From Corella eumyota (Eukaryota; Chordata; Ascidiacea; Phlebobranchia; Corellidae), in the NCBI GenBank assembly GCA_963082875.1, contig OY720100.1, positions 6,510,001 through 6,574,000 on the forward strand: a stretch of 64,000 nucleotides of DNA. The letters run 5' to 3'. Under the pieces are notes generated by a model. That model was not told where the DNA came from and searched no databases. It worked only from the letters and a program-made list of their open reading frames with translations. Numbering within the stretch: position 1 is the first letter of the stretch; the number at the start of each line of letters is the position of its first letter. Made by a program: the position numbers and the translations under genes. This document shows positions 22,744-34,127 of this stretch, in pieces.

Positions 22744-25629
22744 ATGATTAAGCAATATTTATGGAACTTTTTGGCTTTTTTATTCGTAACTCAAAATGGT
22801 AATCTTTAACATTATGTATAAACTTACTTGGTGTTTAAAATCGAAGTATTTGTCTTTAAATGTTTGATAATGAAATAAAACTAAATATTGAAATCCTTAT
22901 ACAAATTTTTGTTACTTTAAGTTTACGCCCAAAATCAAAATATTTTTCCGTTTGTGGATGTCCCGATTTTACCAGCTAATTCAGGTAATTAAAAATTTTT
23001 ATTGTATTACCTTATATAGTTCTTTTAAAATCAAATTGCCTGTTTTAATTTTTTTTTGTACGTTTTTCAGATAACACAACGTTAAAGACATACTCCACAA
23101 CGTTAACTGCTTCGTTGATAGATCCAAATAGTTCATTTATCGAAACCGAGTTCAGAACTGCAGTAAGTAAAACAAAACAACTTTCCCATATTACCGACAG
23201 TTTAGCTTTAATGAAAATTGATATTTTAGATCAACAGTTACTACGGAAATAGGGCTGGACTTGGTGGATTTGAACGAATAGGAGCGTTTTCGTTTCGAGA
23301 TCGCAATGCGCCAACAACAACGGTATTTTTAATATCTAATATCTTATAATTATTTGGATTTTGAAACAGAACTAGTGGCCTACTTGATATAATAATAACA
23401 TTACTTTTTGCCATCAAAACATTTAATAGCACATCGATTTCCACAACTTGTTTACGTCTTATGTTAATTTCAGGTAACCTATGACGTAATCTACAACTAC
23501 AGAGATTTATTCAACAGCGTAAATGGAACAGATGACAGAATAACAAATACAATTGGGGGGTTTCCATTCGTTAAAGCGGGGCTTGAGGCGGACCCGCTTT
23601 TTCGGAGTCGATATGTTATCGTAGACGAACAAACTTTTCTGTTTCAAGGTAAAAAAATGTGCTTAACTCAAGCTTTTTTATTTTGTTTTTTTCGCGTATC
23701 AATGACAGTGAATAATAAGATATATAATAAAATAAATATTACATCAATTCGACGGAAAAAAATGACTTAATCAATCTAATGATTTAAAATATGCCACAAA
23801 TATTAATGTTAACATAAAGATTTCAAGTGTGTTATAACATGGTCACTAAACCCAGATTATTTGTTTTTAACAATCTCCGGCTTAAAAAAATCACATTACA
23901 AACCATTTAACCCTATTTTAAATGCAAAAACTTTTCCTTTAATAACTATAGTAAATTTGTTTTGTTAAATAGGAAACCCAATATGTGCTAACGGTTGCCC
24001 ACAAGGAACGTACACGGTGTGCTTTGAGAACACGCAAGGCGTAGTAGCTACTTGCAATGCGTTATGCAGAGTTCAGGAGTATTGTACGAATGGTGGATGG
24101 TGTCATCAGATAAGTGGAAACGTGGAGCCAAGATGCACGTATGAAATATTTATATTGTTGCCAAAGCTGTAACGGTAATTTTAAATACCCAATTAACTAT
24201 ATTTTCAAAACTAGATTCCTTTTTAAAACCAAATAGGTTATAATTATATATACCGGCAGCCTTGTGTAGTAGTCAGAACACTTGGGTTTCCTACATGAAA
24301 TCCTGGGTTCGATCCCTACTCCGCCAATGCTCCAGCGCTCTTAACTAAGGCGCTATAAATTGTATGAACTTCTACTAAGCCAACACTTATCCAGAAGCTT
24401 ATATATAAGGCAATCACAAATATAAAATTTCCCAAACTGCCAAAGGCAACTTGAGACTGGGCCGGGGTATCTAATGTTACCCAATGATTCGGTTGTGAAG
24501 TCGTCATTTCCACATCTAAAATAATTATATAATAATAAAAAATTATATATATAAATTTCTACAGTTGCCCGTCTGGTGAATCTGAATGGTATCTTGGTCA
24601 ATTCTGTCAGATAAAGATGTACTTATGGGTTCCAATAGTTTTCTTTGTGGGCATATTTTTAATCCTTGTTATAATCGTAATCATTACATGTTGTTGTGTG
24701 AAGCATATCGTGATAACCAAAAAAGAGTAAGTATTAAAATGAGAGAAAATGATATAAAAAACCTGTTGTGTGTAAAAAATTGAAAGAAAAAATGAGTAAG
24801 TAATTTTTTTTTATTTTAAACCGAGTATAAATTTAATTTTAGAGATAAATATCCATTAACCAATGTAGCCACCACCGAACCCGAACCGATAGTAGTTGAA
24901 AATCCACAAGCGTATGGAGAAGTAGAAAATAAAAATCAGTCAGAGTTAACAGTTTTGCCAGTTCAAGTAAGTTGAACCACAGATTTTGCTGACTTAAAAA
25001 AATCCTTTTTAACTAACAAAATTTAAAAGTTTAACACACAGGATCCTGAATTCCGACCAAATTCAACTTATTCAACGCCGACCGAAAATCCCCCTTCTGA
25101 TGACGTCACCTCGTCGACTTCCGCGTCATCATCAGAAAATGAGTACGAAAGTAACGTAGAACCTCGTGCTCCAATGCCCACGCCCCCTTATCGAGCCCCG
25201 CCAGCAGAGAGCGCAGAACCAATCCCCCCGACGACTGCTCCCCCGACAAACCCCTACCAGGACATACTTGACGACGATGACGAAGACTCAAGTGAAAGTG
25301 ACGTCACAGTCACAACGCCAGAGAGTCACGTGATTGAGCACAGATCGCCACGTGCTGCCACTTTGCCATACATGGGCTCTCTTGCTCGGTCTATAAACAG
25401 CGCTTATGGAACAAACAGGAGTACAGGTTCAATGAAACCAAGATACTCTCAAGTACAGAAGAAACGGGAGGTAATTACAGTTTAAAAGTGTTTTAAAATA
25501 GTTACGAGTCTTGTGATTTTCTACATCACTATGACTTTAGAGCAACCCTTTAATATTAAATAGGATTTTTTTTAAATATAAACTACATATTTTTAGCCTC
25601 GCTTCGTAAGTGAAGAATTGGAAATATAA
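22744..25629 (+). CDS. SEA-like/EGF-like single-pass membrane protein A (tandem family)
   Basis: Ten exons (22744-22798, 22922-22984, 23071-23162, 23230-23322, 23474-23648, 23973-24138, 24565-24726, 24843-24966, 25042-25470, 25607-25629) give 463 aa. Order: signal peptide (MIKQYLWNFLAFLFV), short Asn/Pro linker, SEA-like fold (about 40-150, with VTYDVIYNYRDLFN as a strand-helix), Cys-rich EGF-like module (YCTNGGWCHQ then CTCPSG), one membrane helix (VPIVFFVGIFLILVIIVI) followed by CCC, and a tail of about 205 aa rich in Pro, acid and Ser. No GSVVV-type SEA cleavage site is seen. The C-terminus SEELEI has the hydrophobic-x-hydrophobic form of a class II PDZ ligand and sits on its own small last exon. 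Poly(A) signal is at 25746. Two paralogues follow. I do not recognise a named orthologue. Confidence 0.85.
24251..24521 (+). mobile_element. tRNA-derived SINE, copy 2, with target duplication
   Basis: The head has an A-box region (CTTGTGTAGTAGTCAGAAC) and a perfect B box (GGTTCGATCCC). The body ends in the shared 'ctgggccggggtatctaatg' and 'tttccacatct' segments. The flanks share TAATTATATA (24241-24250 and 24522-24531), a likely 10-bp target site duplication, so this is a relatively intact retroposition event. It lies in intron 6 of SEA-EGF gene A. Confidence 0.85.
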
Positions 25630-25751
25630 CAACGGATTATAAACTTTATCTATTGCTTCCATTTTTATCTCTGTACAGAATGTTATATGTAAATTTTGCT
25701 TTTAATGTTATATGGTGTACATAAGATTTTTTTTACCGCCATTCTAATAAA

Positions 25752-26088
25752 ATTTAATGTGGAAAATATTAATGAGCTTGACTACATTTTATTCTATATC
25801 TGACGTAAGTCGCATAACTCAAGAAAAGTAAACAATGAACGTAGCGAGCGACAAGCCCTGTATCAATAAGAGTATAAGTGCCAATTGGCTAAACCTATAA
25901 CAGCGTTGTAAGGCTTTTTAGTGCGAGCACAATTCATAAAACGCTTTTATTATATAGTCACCAGCATAACAAACTCTGAACAGTTAAGAAAGGTTCTGTA
26001 AAACGTATTACAAAAATACGCATAGGCTGAATTCAACTTTAATTCAAGGGTTTGATAACTTGATATACCAATTTTTGTACTTTAAATA
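25752..26088. other. short spacer between SEA-EGF genes A and B
   Basis: About 340 bp, presumably the 3' end of gene A plus the promoter of gene B. Nothing else was recognised. Confidence 0.45.
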
Positions 26089-28551
26089 ATGAAGTGGTGG
26101 GCTAGTTTTGCTTTGCTGTGTGTTTTATTTGTTCAAGGTAAGTGCGTAGTAGAAAGTTAACAAACTATACCTAGGTAACAAACTTAAATACTTACCTTCT
26201 CAATGTTGTTTATCTTATATTTAAAAATGAAGTTTTACGCAATAAACAACTTTGTAATTATACAGGACACTCTCAAGTAAATGGGTCGTACCCACTTGTA
26301 CAGTTTACACCCCCTTCTGCTGTAATAGGTTGGTGTTTAAAGTTAAGTTAAATTGTAGACTTTTAAGTAGAAAAAATAATTGTTAAAAAACTGTTTGTTT
26401 TTTAGGTAACACGACTTTAAAAGTATTTAGCACGTCTATGCTTATTAACATTAACCTACCAAACATTAACGAGTCTTCGTTTACTGAGAGTGTAAGTTAA
26501 AATTCTAAAATTTTAAAACAAATAACAAAAAAACGCCATTACATAAACAAAATAACGAAGTTTTATCTTTACAGGCAATTGCATTTTATAGTAGTGTTGG
26601 TATAGGTGGTTTTCAAAACGTAAGTTCGATCTCTTTTCCTGGAAACCCCACGAATTACACTGTAAGTATAAACAATTTATCACACAATTTAGACATTAGA
26701 TCAAAATTGGTAAAACATGTTTATTAAGGTGTCTTACGATATAAATTACATTTACAACGAGATGAATACAACAGACGAGTTTATTTCCCAAACCATTAAT
26801 AATCAAACGTACGTTGAAAGTGGTTTACAAAACACAAGTCTGCTACAAGCAAGCAGCGTTCAGATTTTAACCTTTAGTTTTACAGGTAAGATTTTAAAAG
26901 TGATAGTGTTTACTTTTCATTTAAATTCATAAATTTAACGATGTTACTCTAGAATGCTTTCACTGGTTACGATAACCTTAAAAAAAGTAAACGCCCTTTT
27001 TCGAGCAGGTAACCCATTATGTAGTGTAGCAACATGCCCCGTGTACTCAAGCATTTGTAACGAAAATGAAAATGGTGTAACTATACAGTGCATGTCCAAT
27101 TGCCTTCTGGGTTATTGTTCAAATGGGTGGTGTATACATGATAACCCCAACTCAAAGCCAACTTGCAGGTATTTTAAATGAGTTAACACATAAAACACCT
27201 AACAAAAATTTGCATTCATTGCAGGACAAAATAGATACAGTTATACATATTATCGATAAAAAAACGAATACTGATACAATGACAAAAAAATGTTATATTT
27301 CCAAGTTAAAACTTATTAATTTTTTGCCCCTTTAGTTGTCCAACTGGAGGATCAGATTGGTGGTATGTTGATGATCGATGTCACACTGTCTTATATCTGT
27401 GGATGATCATCGTTTACTTTCTTCTTGTTTTCCTCGCAATTATAACTATAATCATTATAGGTTGCATTTGCACAAAACGAATGCTGAAAAGGTAATCGAA
27501 TGATTATTTTTAAAGCAAAAAAATGCAAAATTGTGACAAATATTTACATTTTAGACCAATTAAAGAAAAAACACCAAAAGTCGAAACTACGAAAATAAAG
27601 GAAACAGGTCTCGCGAAATCTAATGGAAATACAGAGGTTGATAACACTTATTATCCCTAACTAACTTGTCATTATTATAAGCTGTTTTTTATTCAATATT
27701 TTATAGCTTAAATTAGTTGCTTCGACAAAATCCAACAATTATCACGAGACCCCAGTGATAACCAATCAGGTTCCTGAAGAGAGACAGGAATTACCATTGC
27801 CAACCAATCAACGTCGAGATTCATTTTCCACGTCGAGCTCTTCGGAGGAGGAAGAAGAAAAAGAGGAGGAAGAAGTTGCAGGAGAAGATAATAAAACTTT
27901 TGTAAAAGATAAAGAGGAGGAAAGAAGAGAACTCCCGAAAGTTAGTTATTATTCCCAAGTGCCTCCTGTCGGTCAAACTGCACCCCCTCGATACATTTCT
28001 GAAGCTTGTTCGACCACCGAAGTAAGATTAATATCTTACTATTTAATTTGAAAAGATTAAAAAAATTTAGTTCCTGTTTTCTTAAAGGACAGTTTAAATG
28101 GTTGCAAACATAGTTTACTATGTAAAATATAACCTATAAAGATTCATATTCATTTTTCCAACTTAAAGTATTTAAATTAGTTGGTATAATAATTTAAAGC
28201 AAAAATACTGACTCTTAATACATTGTAATTAACAAAATCAACAGATGTCATCAGCGGATAGCTCGGAGGAGGACGATGGAATTTCCAACCAACATATTTC
28301 TCAAGCTTATTCAACAGTTAATCGATCACAAAAGAAGAACAACTACGATATGTTTCCACATGTAAGAAAACTTAAGAAATATAAAAAGTCAAAGTTAAAT
28401 GTTTTGTTAATAAATTGCTATGAAATAACTTAATTAAATTGATCTGTTATGTAAAATTGTTAAACAGTTACATGTTTTTTAAGGAAGTTAGATAAATTAT
28501 GTTGTCTGGATTGATTTTTTATTTTTGTTTGTATAGATTACAACGGTATAA
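26089..28551 (+). CDS. SEA-like/EGF-like single-pass membrane protein B (tandem family)
   Basis: Eleven exons (26089-26137, 26266-26328, 26406-26491, 26575-26661, 26729-26885, 27009-27168, 27336-27491, 27555-27636, 27707-28021, 28245-28361, 28537-28551) give 428 aa. Signal peptide (MKWWASFALLCVLFV), SEA-like region with VSYDINYIYNEM matching gene A's VTYDVIYNY, Cys-rich EGF-like module (GYCSNGWCIHDN then CSCPTG), membrane helix (YFLLVFLAIITIIII) and a Glu/Ser-rich tail. Intron phases of the first eight exons are identical to genes A and C, so the three are tandem duplicates. The final exon encodes only ITTV and the stop, a class I PDZ ligand (T at -2, V at 0), so its inclusion could be regulated by splicing. 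The tail shares the motif QAYSTVNRS with gene A's SAYGTNRS. Poly(A) signal is at 28678. Confidence 0.85.
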
Positions 28552-28683
28552 GAGTTACTTCAAGTTTGCCGACATTGCCAAATTTTAACATACCGTCCAC
28601 GTTCTTAGTATATAGCACTTAATAGAAAAAATATGTCGCAAGAACCTTTATATTTCTTTTCTAAAGTGCTATAAGTTAATAAA

Positions 28684-31027
28684 GTTTTTTAAACATTTAG
28701 ATATATGTTTTTTCCAAAGTTAAATACAAGTGTCAAAAATACATTTTTGGGGTCTATTAAATCTGCCAAAGTTTGCTATTCTTAAAAATAGCAAATGTTT
28801 TGTAAATTATTAATATCGTGTTTTTTATTGCTTAACTGGTTAAACAGCATTAATTACAGTTGTACATTTGCCAATATTTAAACGATTACACTCATTCTAC
28901 TGCTTTATTTACTTTCACTTTAATGTTGTATTAAAAAATAAAAATGTAAAACTATAAAATCGTTGCTTTTGTGTTAAGCAGGTATAAAAACAAGTAACAT
29001 TTAGTGTTACTAAATATAAACTGGGGGAAAATAAGATAAAAAAGATTTAGATTGTTTTAACGTTATAAGAAACTATTCAGAATCACATGACTTAACAAAT
29101 ACGTCATTCCATATAAAACGACGAAAGTAAACACCGTCACACACCAGTGATCTTCCTAGCTTGTTTATTAAACTTAACCAAAAAAGTCACGTGACCCATT
29201 AAATACACATACTGATATTTGCCTTAGTACGTTAGTAATGCTTTAGAAATTTGTCATTAAACTTATTAACTTTTTCACATTTGACAAAATGGAATTTATT
29301 TTATGAATGTTTGTTTGCTTTCTGGGTAAAAACATAAATTTAATCTTAAAAAAGCATATGGCACAGGTTTGGTTTGTATACTGGTATTGTTATTTGGTAT
29401 TCGTATGAATAGTATATATCTAAAAAAAAATAAAAAATAAATTTTTTTTTTGGATGTGCTGTCACTTCAGCTTGAACTGAAACGGAAACATTTTTTCGAA
29501 AACACGTAGGACCCATAACCGAAATGGTGTTAAAGCAAATAAACGGTCATAAAAGTTTTAAGCACTCGCTAATTAGTCTTGTGATTAAAATGACAGCAAC
29601 ACAGTTGTAGTAGACGCGAGCCCAATACGAGTGCTTTAACTGTTTGCACAAGCATACTATCGCCCCTCGTAAAAATCGAGATAAGAGACTTGTACAACTA
29701 CATGACTAGAGAGATGTTACTAGCCAGGCTACAAATTTGAAATTACAGTTTCGGTTTGTTTAGGTAAGGAAAGTTAAATTTGGATCGAAAAATGGCTTGT
29801 ACAAGGGTATTACAGTATGTTTAACGCTTTAAAGTAAACTTGGAGTACACACTTATTGGAATACTTAAGTGTAATGTGTGTTAGATTGATAGGCCATTAT
29901 ACGCTTGGCAAAGGTTTTATTAAACTATATTAATGTATGTTTTATGTTAGTTAAACCTAAATTTGTTACGTTGGTTGTTAAACAGTTATTATCGATTTTT
30001 CAAGGATTTTCAGGTATATACCCTTTCGTAATCTGCCATTGTTCCGTTTTTATATTTCTGACGTCATTTTTCGCGGTTTGAACGACTTGGAATAAAAACA
30101 GGCAAACTAAACACCCCACTTTAAATACAGTGTAAGAAAATACTGGATCGTTAGGTTTAAATAGAAAAAAGAACCACCACTTTAAATGTACGTTATGAAA
30201 TCAACAAATGGACAAGTAATTGTGTAACAAGTGTGGAGAACCTGTATTCTATACAAGTTAGTTAAACATAGGCACTTAGGCATATATTTATAATATTTCA
30301 ACGGAGTTAGCCAGACACAAAGGAAAATATACCTTCGTTACGGTTGCGTGCCATATCCCGTCCCAAATAATTGTAAATCGGTGAAGTGAAAAATAACCAG
30401 CGCCCAATGAGTTGAATATTCTGGCATTCAGTGAGAGCCCTTGAGCTTTTTAATATTAGCGATATAGCGCGCATCAAAATTAAACGGTTATTGTAATAAT
30501 AGTTGATCAAGTTTAATCAGACTATTAATTACAAGTTTATTAATGAATTTGTCGCTTTTTAAAATTAAGTTGTAAGGTTGGTTGGTCAAAATTTACATTA
30601 TATTAGGTTTTAAAATGCTGTGTAATTGAAAGTGTTATGTTTTTGTTTGTTTATATTCTAAACATTATTAACATGCAGGTCAGATTGAAAAATATGATAA
30701 CAACATAGTTAATCCGAAAATAGGAATATGACCGTGAAAACTATAATAAATAAATTGCTAGTTGAATTGTTATAGAAGACATGTAATTATTGGTTTAAAT
30801 ATCTTGCTAGTAAATCGTCGTTTTCAAGAAAATTTAAAATATTAATAACATAATTACTGTTGTTTAAAAATGAGGAAACGTTTACTTAGTTAGTATTGTA
30901 CGAATTACAAAAAAATGTAATGAAGTATATTTATTTTTAAAACAGGTTTTATTTTTAAAGTTTTAAACTGTATTGTGAAAAAGGTTACGAACTGATCTAG
31001 AAAGGGGAGTAATTTACAATCAACGAG
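28684..31027. other. 2.3-kb spacer inside the SEA-EGF cluster
   Basis: The longest gene-free stretch in the cluster. Only short open frames occur (for example 30307-30510 on the minus strand), with no family support. No SINE head or degenerate fourth paralogue was recognised. It presumably holds the regulatory DNA of gene C. Confidence 0.4.
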
Positions 31028-33635
31028 ATGAAAAAAAAGCTACACTTCAAATGCTGGTTACTTTTCTATGCAATATTGGCAAGTTTATATCACTCAGGTA
31101 AAAAAGCCTAAATACCTGTTTTATTCAACTATGCATATAAATATAAACTTTATTTAAATTTGTTTGATGGTTTATAGGTATGGGCCAAACCACCTTTCCA
31201 TTGGTTGGTGTTCCAGAGACTAATTTAACAGGTATTAAAAATATTGAACTAATTTGGCATTCTTAATTTAAAATGCAAAGTATATTAAAAAAAGATGTTA
31301 AAAATATAAATTATAAAAAGGTAATTTACTGTTTATTTTAATCGATTTTAAAAATTAATCTCAAATTTTTTTAGTCGACCTTTCAGTTGAAAAAGTATTT
31401 ACAACTTCAGTAAGGCTCTTTCCAGTTACAACTGCTATTTTTAATTCTGATCAATTTATAAATTTTGTAAGTTTTATTTTCTTTTATATCTATATTAAGA
31501 TTTTCGTCCAGCATAAAACTAATTTCTTTTTTTCAAAAACATTTTTAAATTTATTATCTTAGTATGTTTCTAAGGTAAAATAACAAGTCTTCGTAATAAA
31601 ATTAGTTAACAATCTGTATAATCCCAAGGTCATGCCCTATTATTCAAGCGCTCTGAATGGGTTTGTAAGCATCACCAATGTCCTACAAACGACTGTTCCT
31701 GCAGAAAATACTTGGCAGGTAAAACAAACTTTTATGTAATACGAATTTAATACCTAAACCAAAACAATTCCAACTTGTGTTTCTTTACCAGGTCAGCTAT
31801 CAAATAAGTTATGTTTATGACACGATGGTAGCAGCCGGGGCTGATGATTCTACGATTGCTAATACCATAGGAAATTACGAAGCTGTAACAACTAATGTCG
31901 GTGGCTCGCCTACTTTTGATAATGTATACCAGTTTGACTCAAGAAACTTCACATTTTTGTTTGGGGGTATGTATTTTTTGCGTTATATTTAACTGACTAA
32001 CTACTGACAAAAAGCAAAACTAGCAATAGCCTGTTTAAAATAACCTTACATGATACATTTATGTGTTTCGTAGGTTTAAGTCTTTGTAATTCCATCGGCG
32101 TTCGAAGCTGCGAGGCCAATACAGTTTGTGACGAAGTTTTATCGGGTGTAACTCTGATGTGCGTTTCACCTTGCAAACAGCAGTTCTGCCAGAATGGTGG
32201 CACTTGTGCACAGGTATCAACTGCAGTAGTGCCAACATGCACGTGAGTACATCCTAGCTTGCTTGTTATAAAACCTTAGAAATTAACAAAAAAAGACATC
32301 AAAAAATCATCTTGTATGATTGGTAATATATAGGACCCTAAAAACATAAATTGAACTAATGTATTTTTTTCCCAAGCAAAATCTATAAGTATTGCTTACT
32401 TTTTCACTAGATGTACATCAACATCAGACACTTGGCATATCGGGTTAAATTGCGAAACAAAAGTTACTTTATGGATGATCATAGTTCCTGTTGTAATAGG
32501 ATTACTATTGATCTTGTTTGCTATCCTCATTGCTTGTTGTTGTTATCGTAAAAAGAAGAAACAAAAAGAAAAAGAGTAAGTAGCAATGTACTAAAAAACT
32601 CGTAAAACGAAAAACGTATATAACTTTTTTATATTTTGTGCAATCGTGTATTTACAAAGTCCCTTTTTTATAGAAGCATGTTATTTGATGCGAGCAAAGA
32701 CACGACTACTGTCACAAAAACGAACGAAGCTTTTGTTGAAGACGAAGAAAAGAAGGCTCCAGTTGATTTTATACCTAGAGAAGGATTTGAGGTAACAAAA
32801 ATACTTTTTTTAAATTTACTCTTTAAAACTTCAATATAAATTTTGAACAAAAATCATTTATCCGTAAGTTTATGTCTTATCCAGGAAAGGGACGTAGACG
32901 CAGCTTTATCTCGGATAAGGTCAAGATCATCATCCAGAGATCGGCGCTCCAGACATCGGAGACACTCTTCCGAGTACAGTAGGCGAGACAGAAGGGAAAG
33001 TCGAAGTCCTCACAGAAGTTCTAGAAGGCGAAGCGAAAATGATGAAGACAGCTTTGAATCCGACTCCTCTGGAAGTCAAAACGACATTGATGTAATGAAA
33101 GCAAAGAATGCTGCTCCTTTAACATCCGCGAGGTAGGACATTGTAATTTTGTTACTTTTATCTTGAGATTTATTATACTCTCTCATGTAGGTTTACTTGG
33201 TCAACCTAGAAAAATTGTTTTGATAAGGCAGATTTTAGAAATAGGTATTTTTTATGTTTTAGAGGAGAATCTCGCTCTTATGACCATTTGCACGGACATC
33301 ATCAAAACCGACACAGCGAACGTCGTCACAGCGAAACGCCATCCGATTCCTTTTCGCAAGAAGAATCGTCTTACGACGAGAGCGATGACGTAACAAGCAA
33401 TGATGTCAGCGTTCGCGAAAAGGGTACATCCCCGATTCGATGGATGCCGACAAGCAAGCCACCCTCCGTTAACAACACGAAAAAAATGGGAAAAATTGAC
33501 ATTGCGCAGAGAAAGGGTTGGATGCCAAGTTTAGGCCCCCAAATGTTCGACTTGGGAAGTCAGGAAAACGTCCAGGACGATACACTGCCAGTTGGGACCA
33601 AGTTATCCCCCTACGTGGCTGAAACTGATATTTAA
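31028..33635 (+). CDS. SEA-like/EGF-like single-pass membrane protein C with RS-rich tail
   Basis: Ten exons (31028-31097, 31178-31231, 31375-31466, 31629-31718, 31792-31966, 32074-32242, 32411-32575, 32674-32791, 32885-33132, 33263-33635) give 517 aa. Signal peptide (WLLFYAILASLYHSG), SEA-like region (VSYQISYVYDTM), EGF-like module (FCQNGGTCAQ then CTCTS), membrane helix (IIVPVVIGLLLILFAILI) with CCC, then a basic stop-transfer (RKKKKQKEK). Exon lengths 92 and 175 are identical to those of gene A. The tail is unusual: exon 9 encodes an Arg/Ser-dipeptide stretch (SRIRSRSSSRDRRSRHRR), followed by a His/Arg-rich and acidic part. The protein ends ETDI, an ideal class I PDZ ligand. No named orthologue is recognised. 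A receptor or adhesion role is inference only. Confidence 0.83.
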
Positions 33636-34127
33636 GTTTTTATTTATGTTAGCATTGCATTATAATTTGGCTGTAATCCTTCCAATATAGTTTTAGAAAA
33701 AGTTTTTATATTGTTTTTATGCGGTTCCTTGTTTTGTTTATAGTTTGAACTACGTTTATAAACAGAGGCCTAGACAATTTAAATATGTATTTTAATTTTA
33801 ATATAGTCTACGTGTACAATATCGTGTAACCTTTTTTAAACATTGTTGTTTTAAAATGCAGTAAAGTTTTGAGTAATCTGCAATTCGTTTTTTATTCTTG
33901 TTAATAAAGATGTCTTTCAAATAGCTAGTGTAAATGCAAAGGTATGTTTTCTATTTTTAGTCTAGTATAACAATATGTTATTGTCTTAATATAATACGTC
34001 TATGCCTTTTTTGTTAACTTTGGAGCAATATCCGGTTTAGAAACCGTATGCCAATAAGGAAATAGTTATACCGCTTGCCAGGCTAGAATTAAGTTTGCTT
34101 TATTACACATAAAGCGTATTGGAAAAC
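33636..34127. other. spacer between gene C and the dioxygenase gene
   Basis: 490 bp containing the 3' end of gene C (AATAAA near 33905) and the presumed promoter of the next gene. No other feature was seen. Confidence 0.45.

Noticed and set aside
24251-24330. Functional tRNA genes at SINE heads (also 58202 and 37817)
   Set aside because: A and B boxes are present, but the sequences do not close into a proper acceptor stem or anticodon arm and continue into the SINE body.
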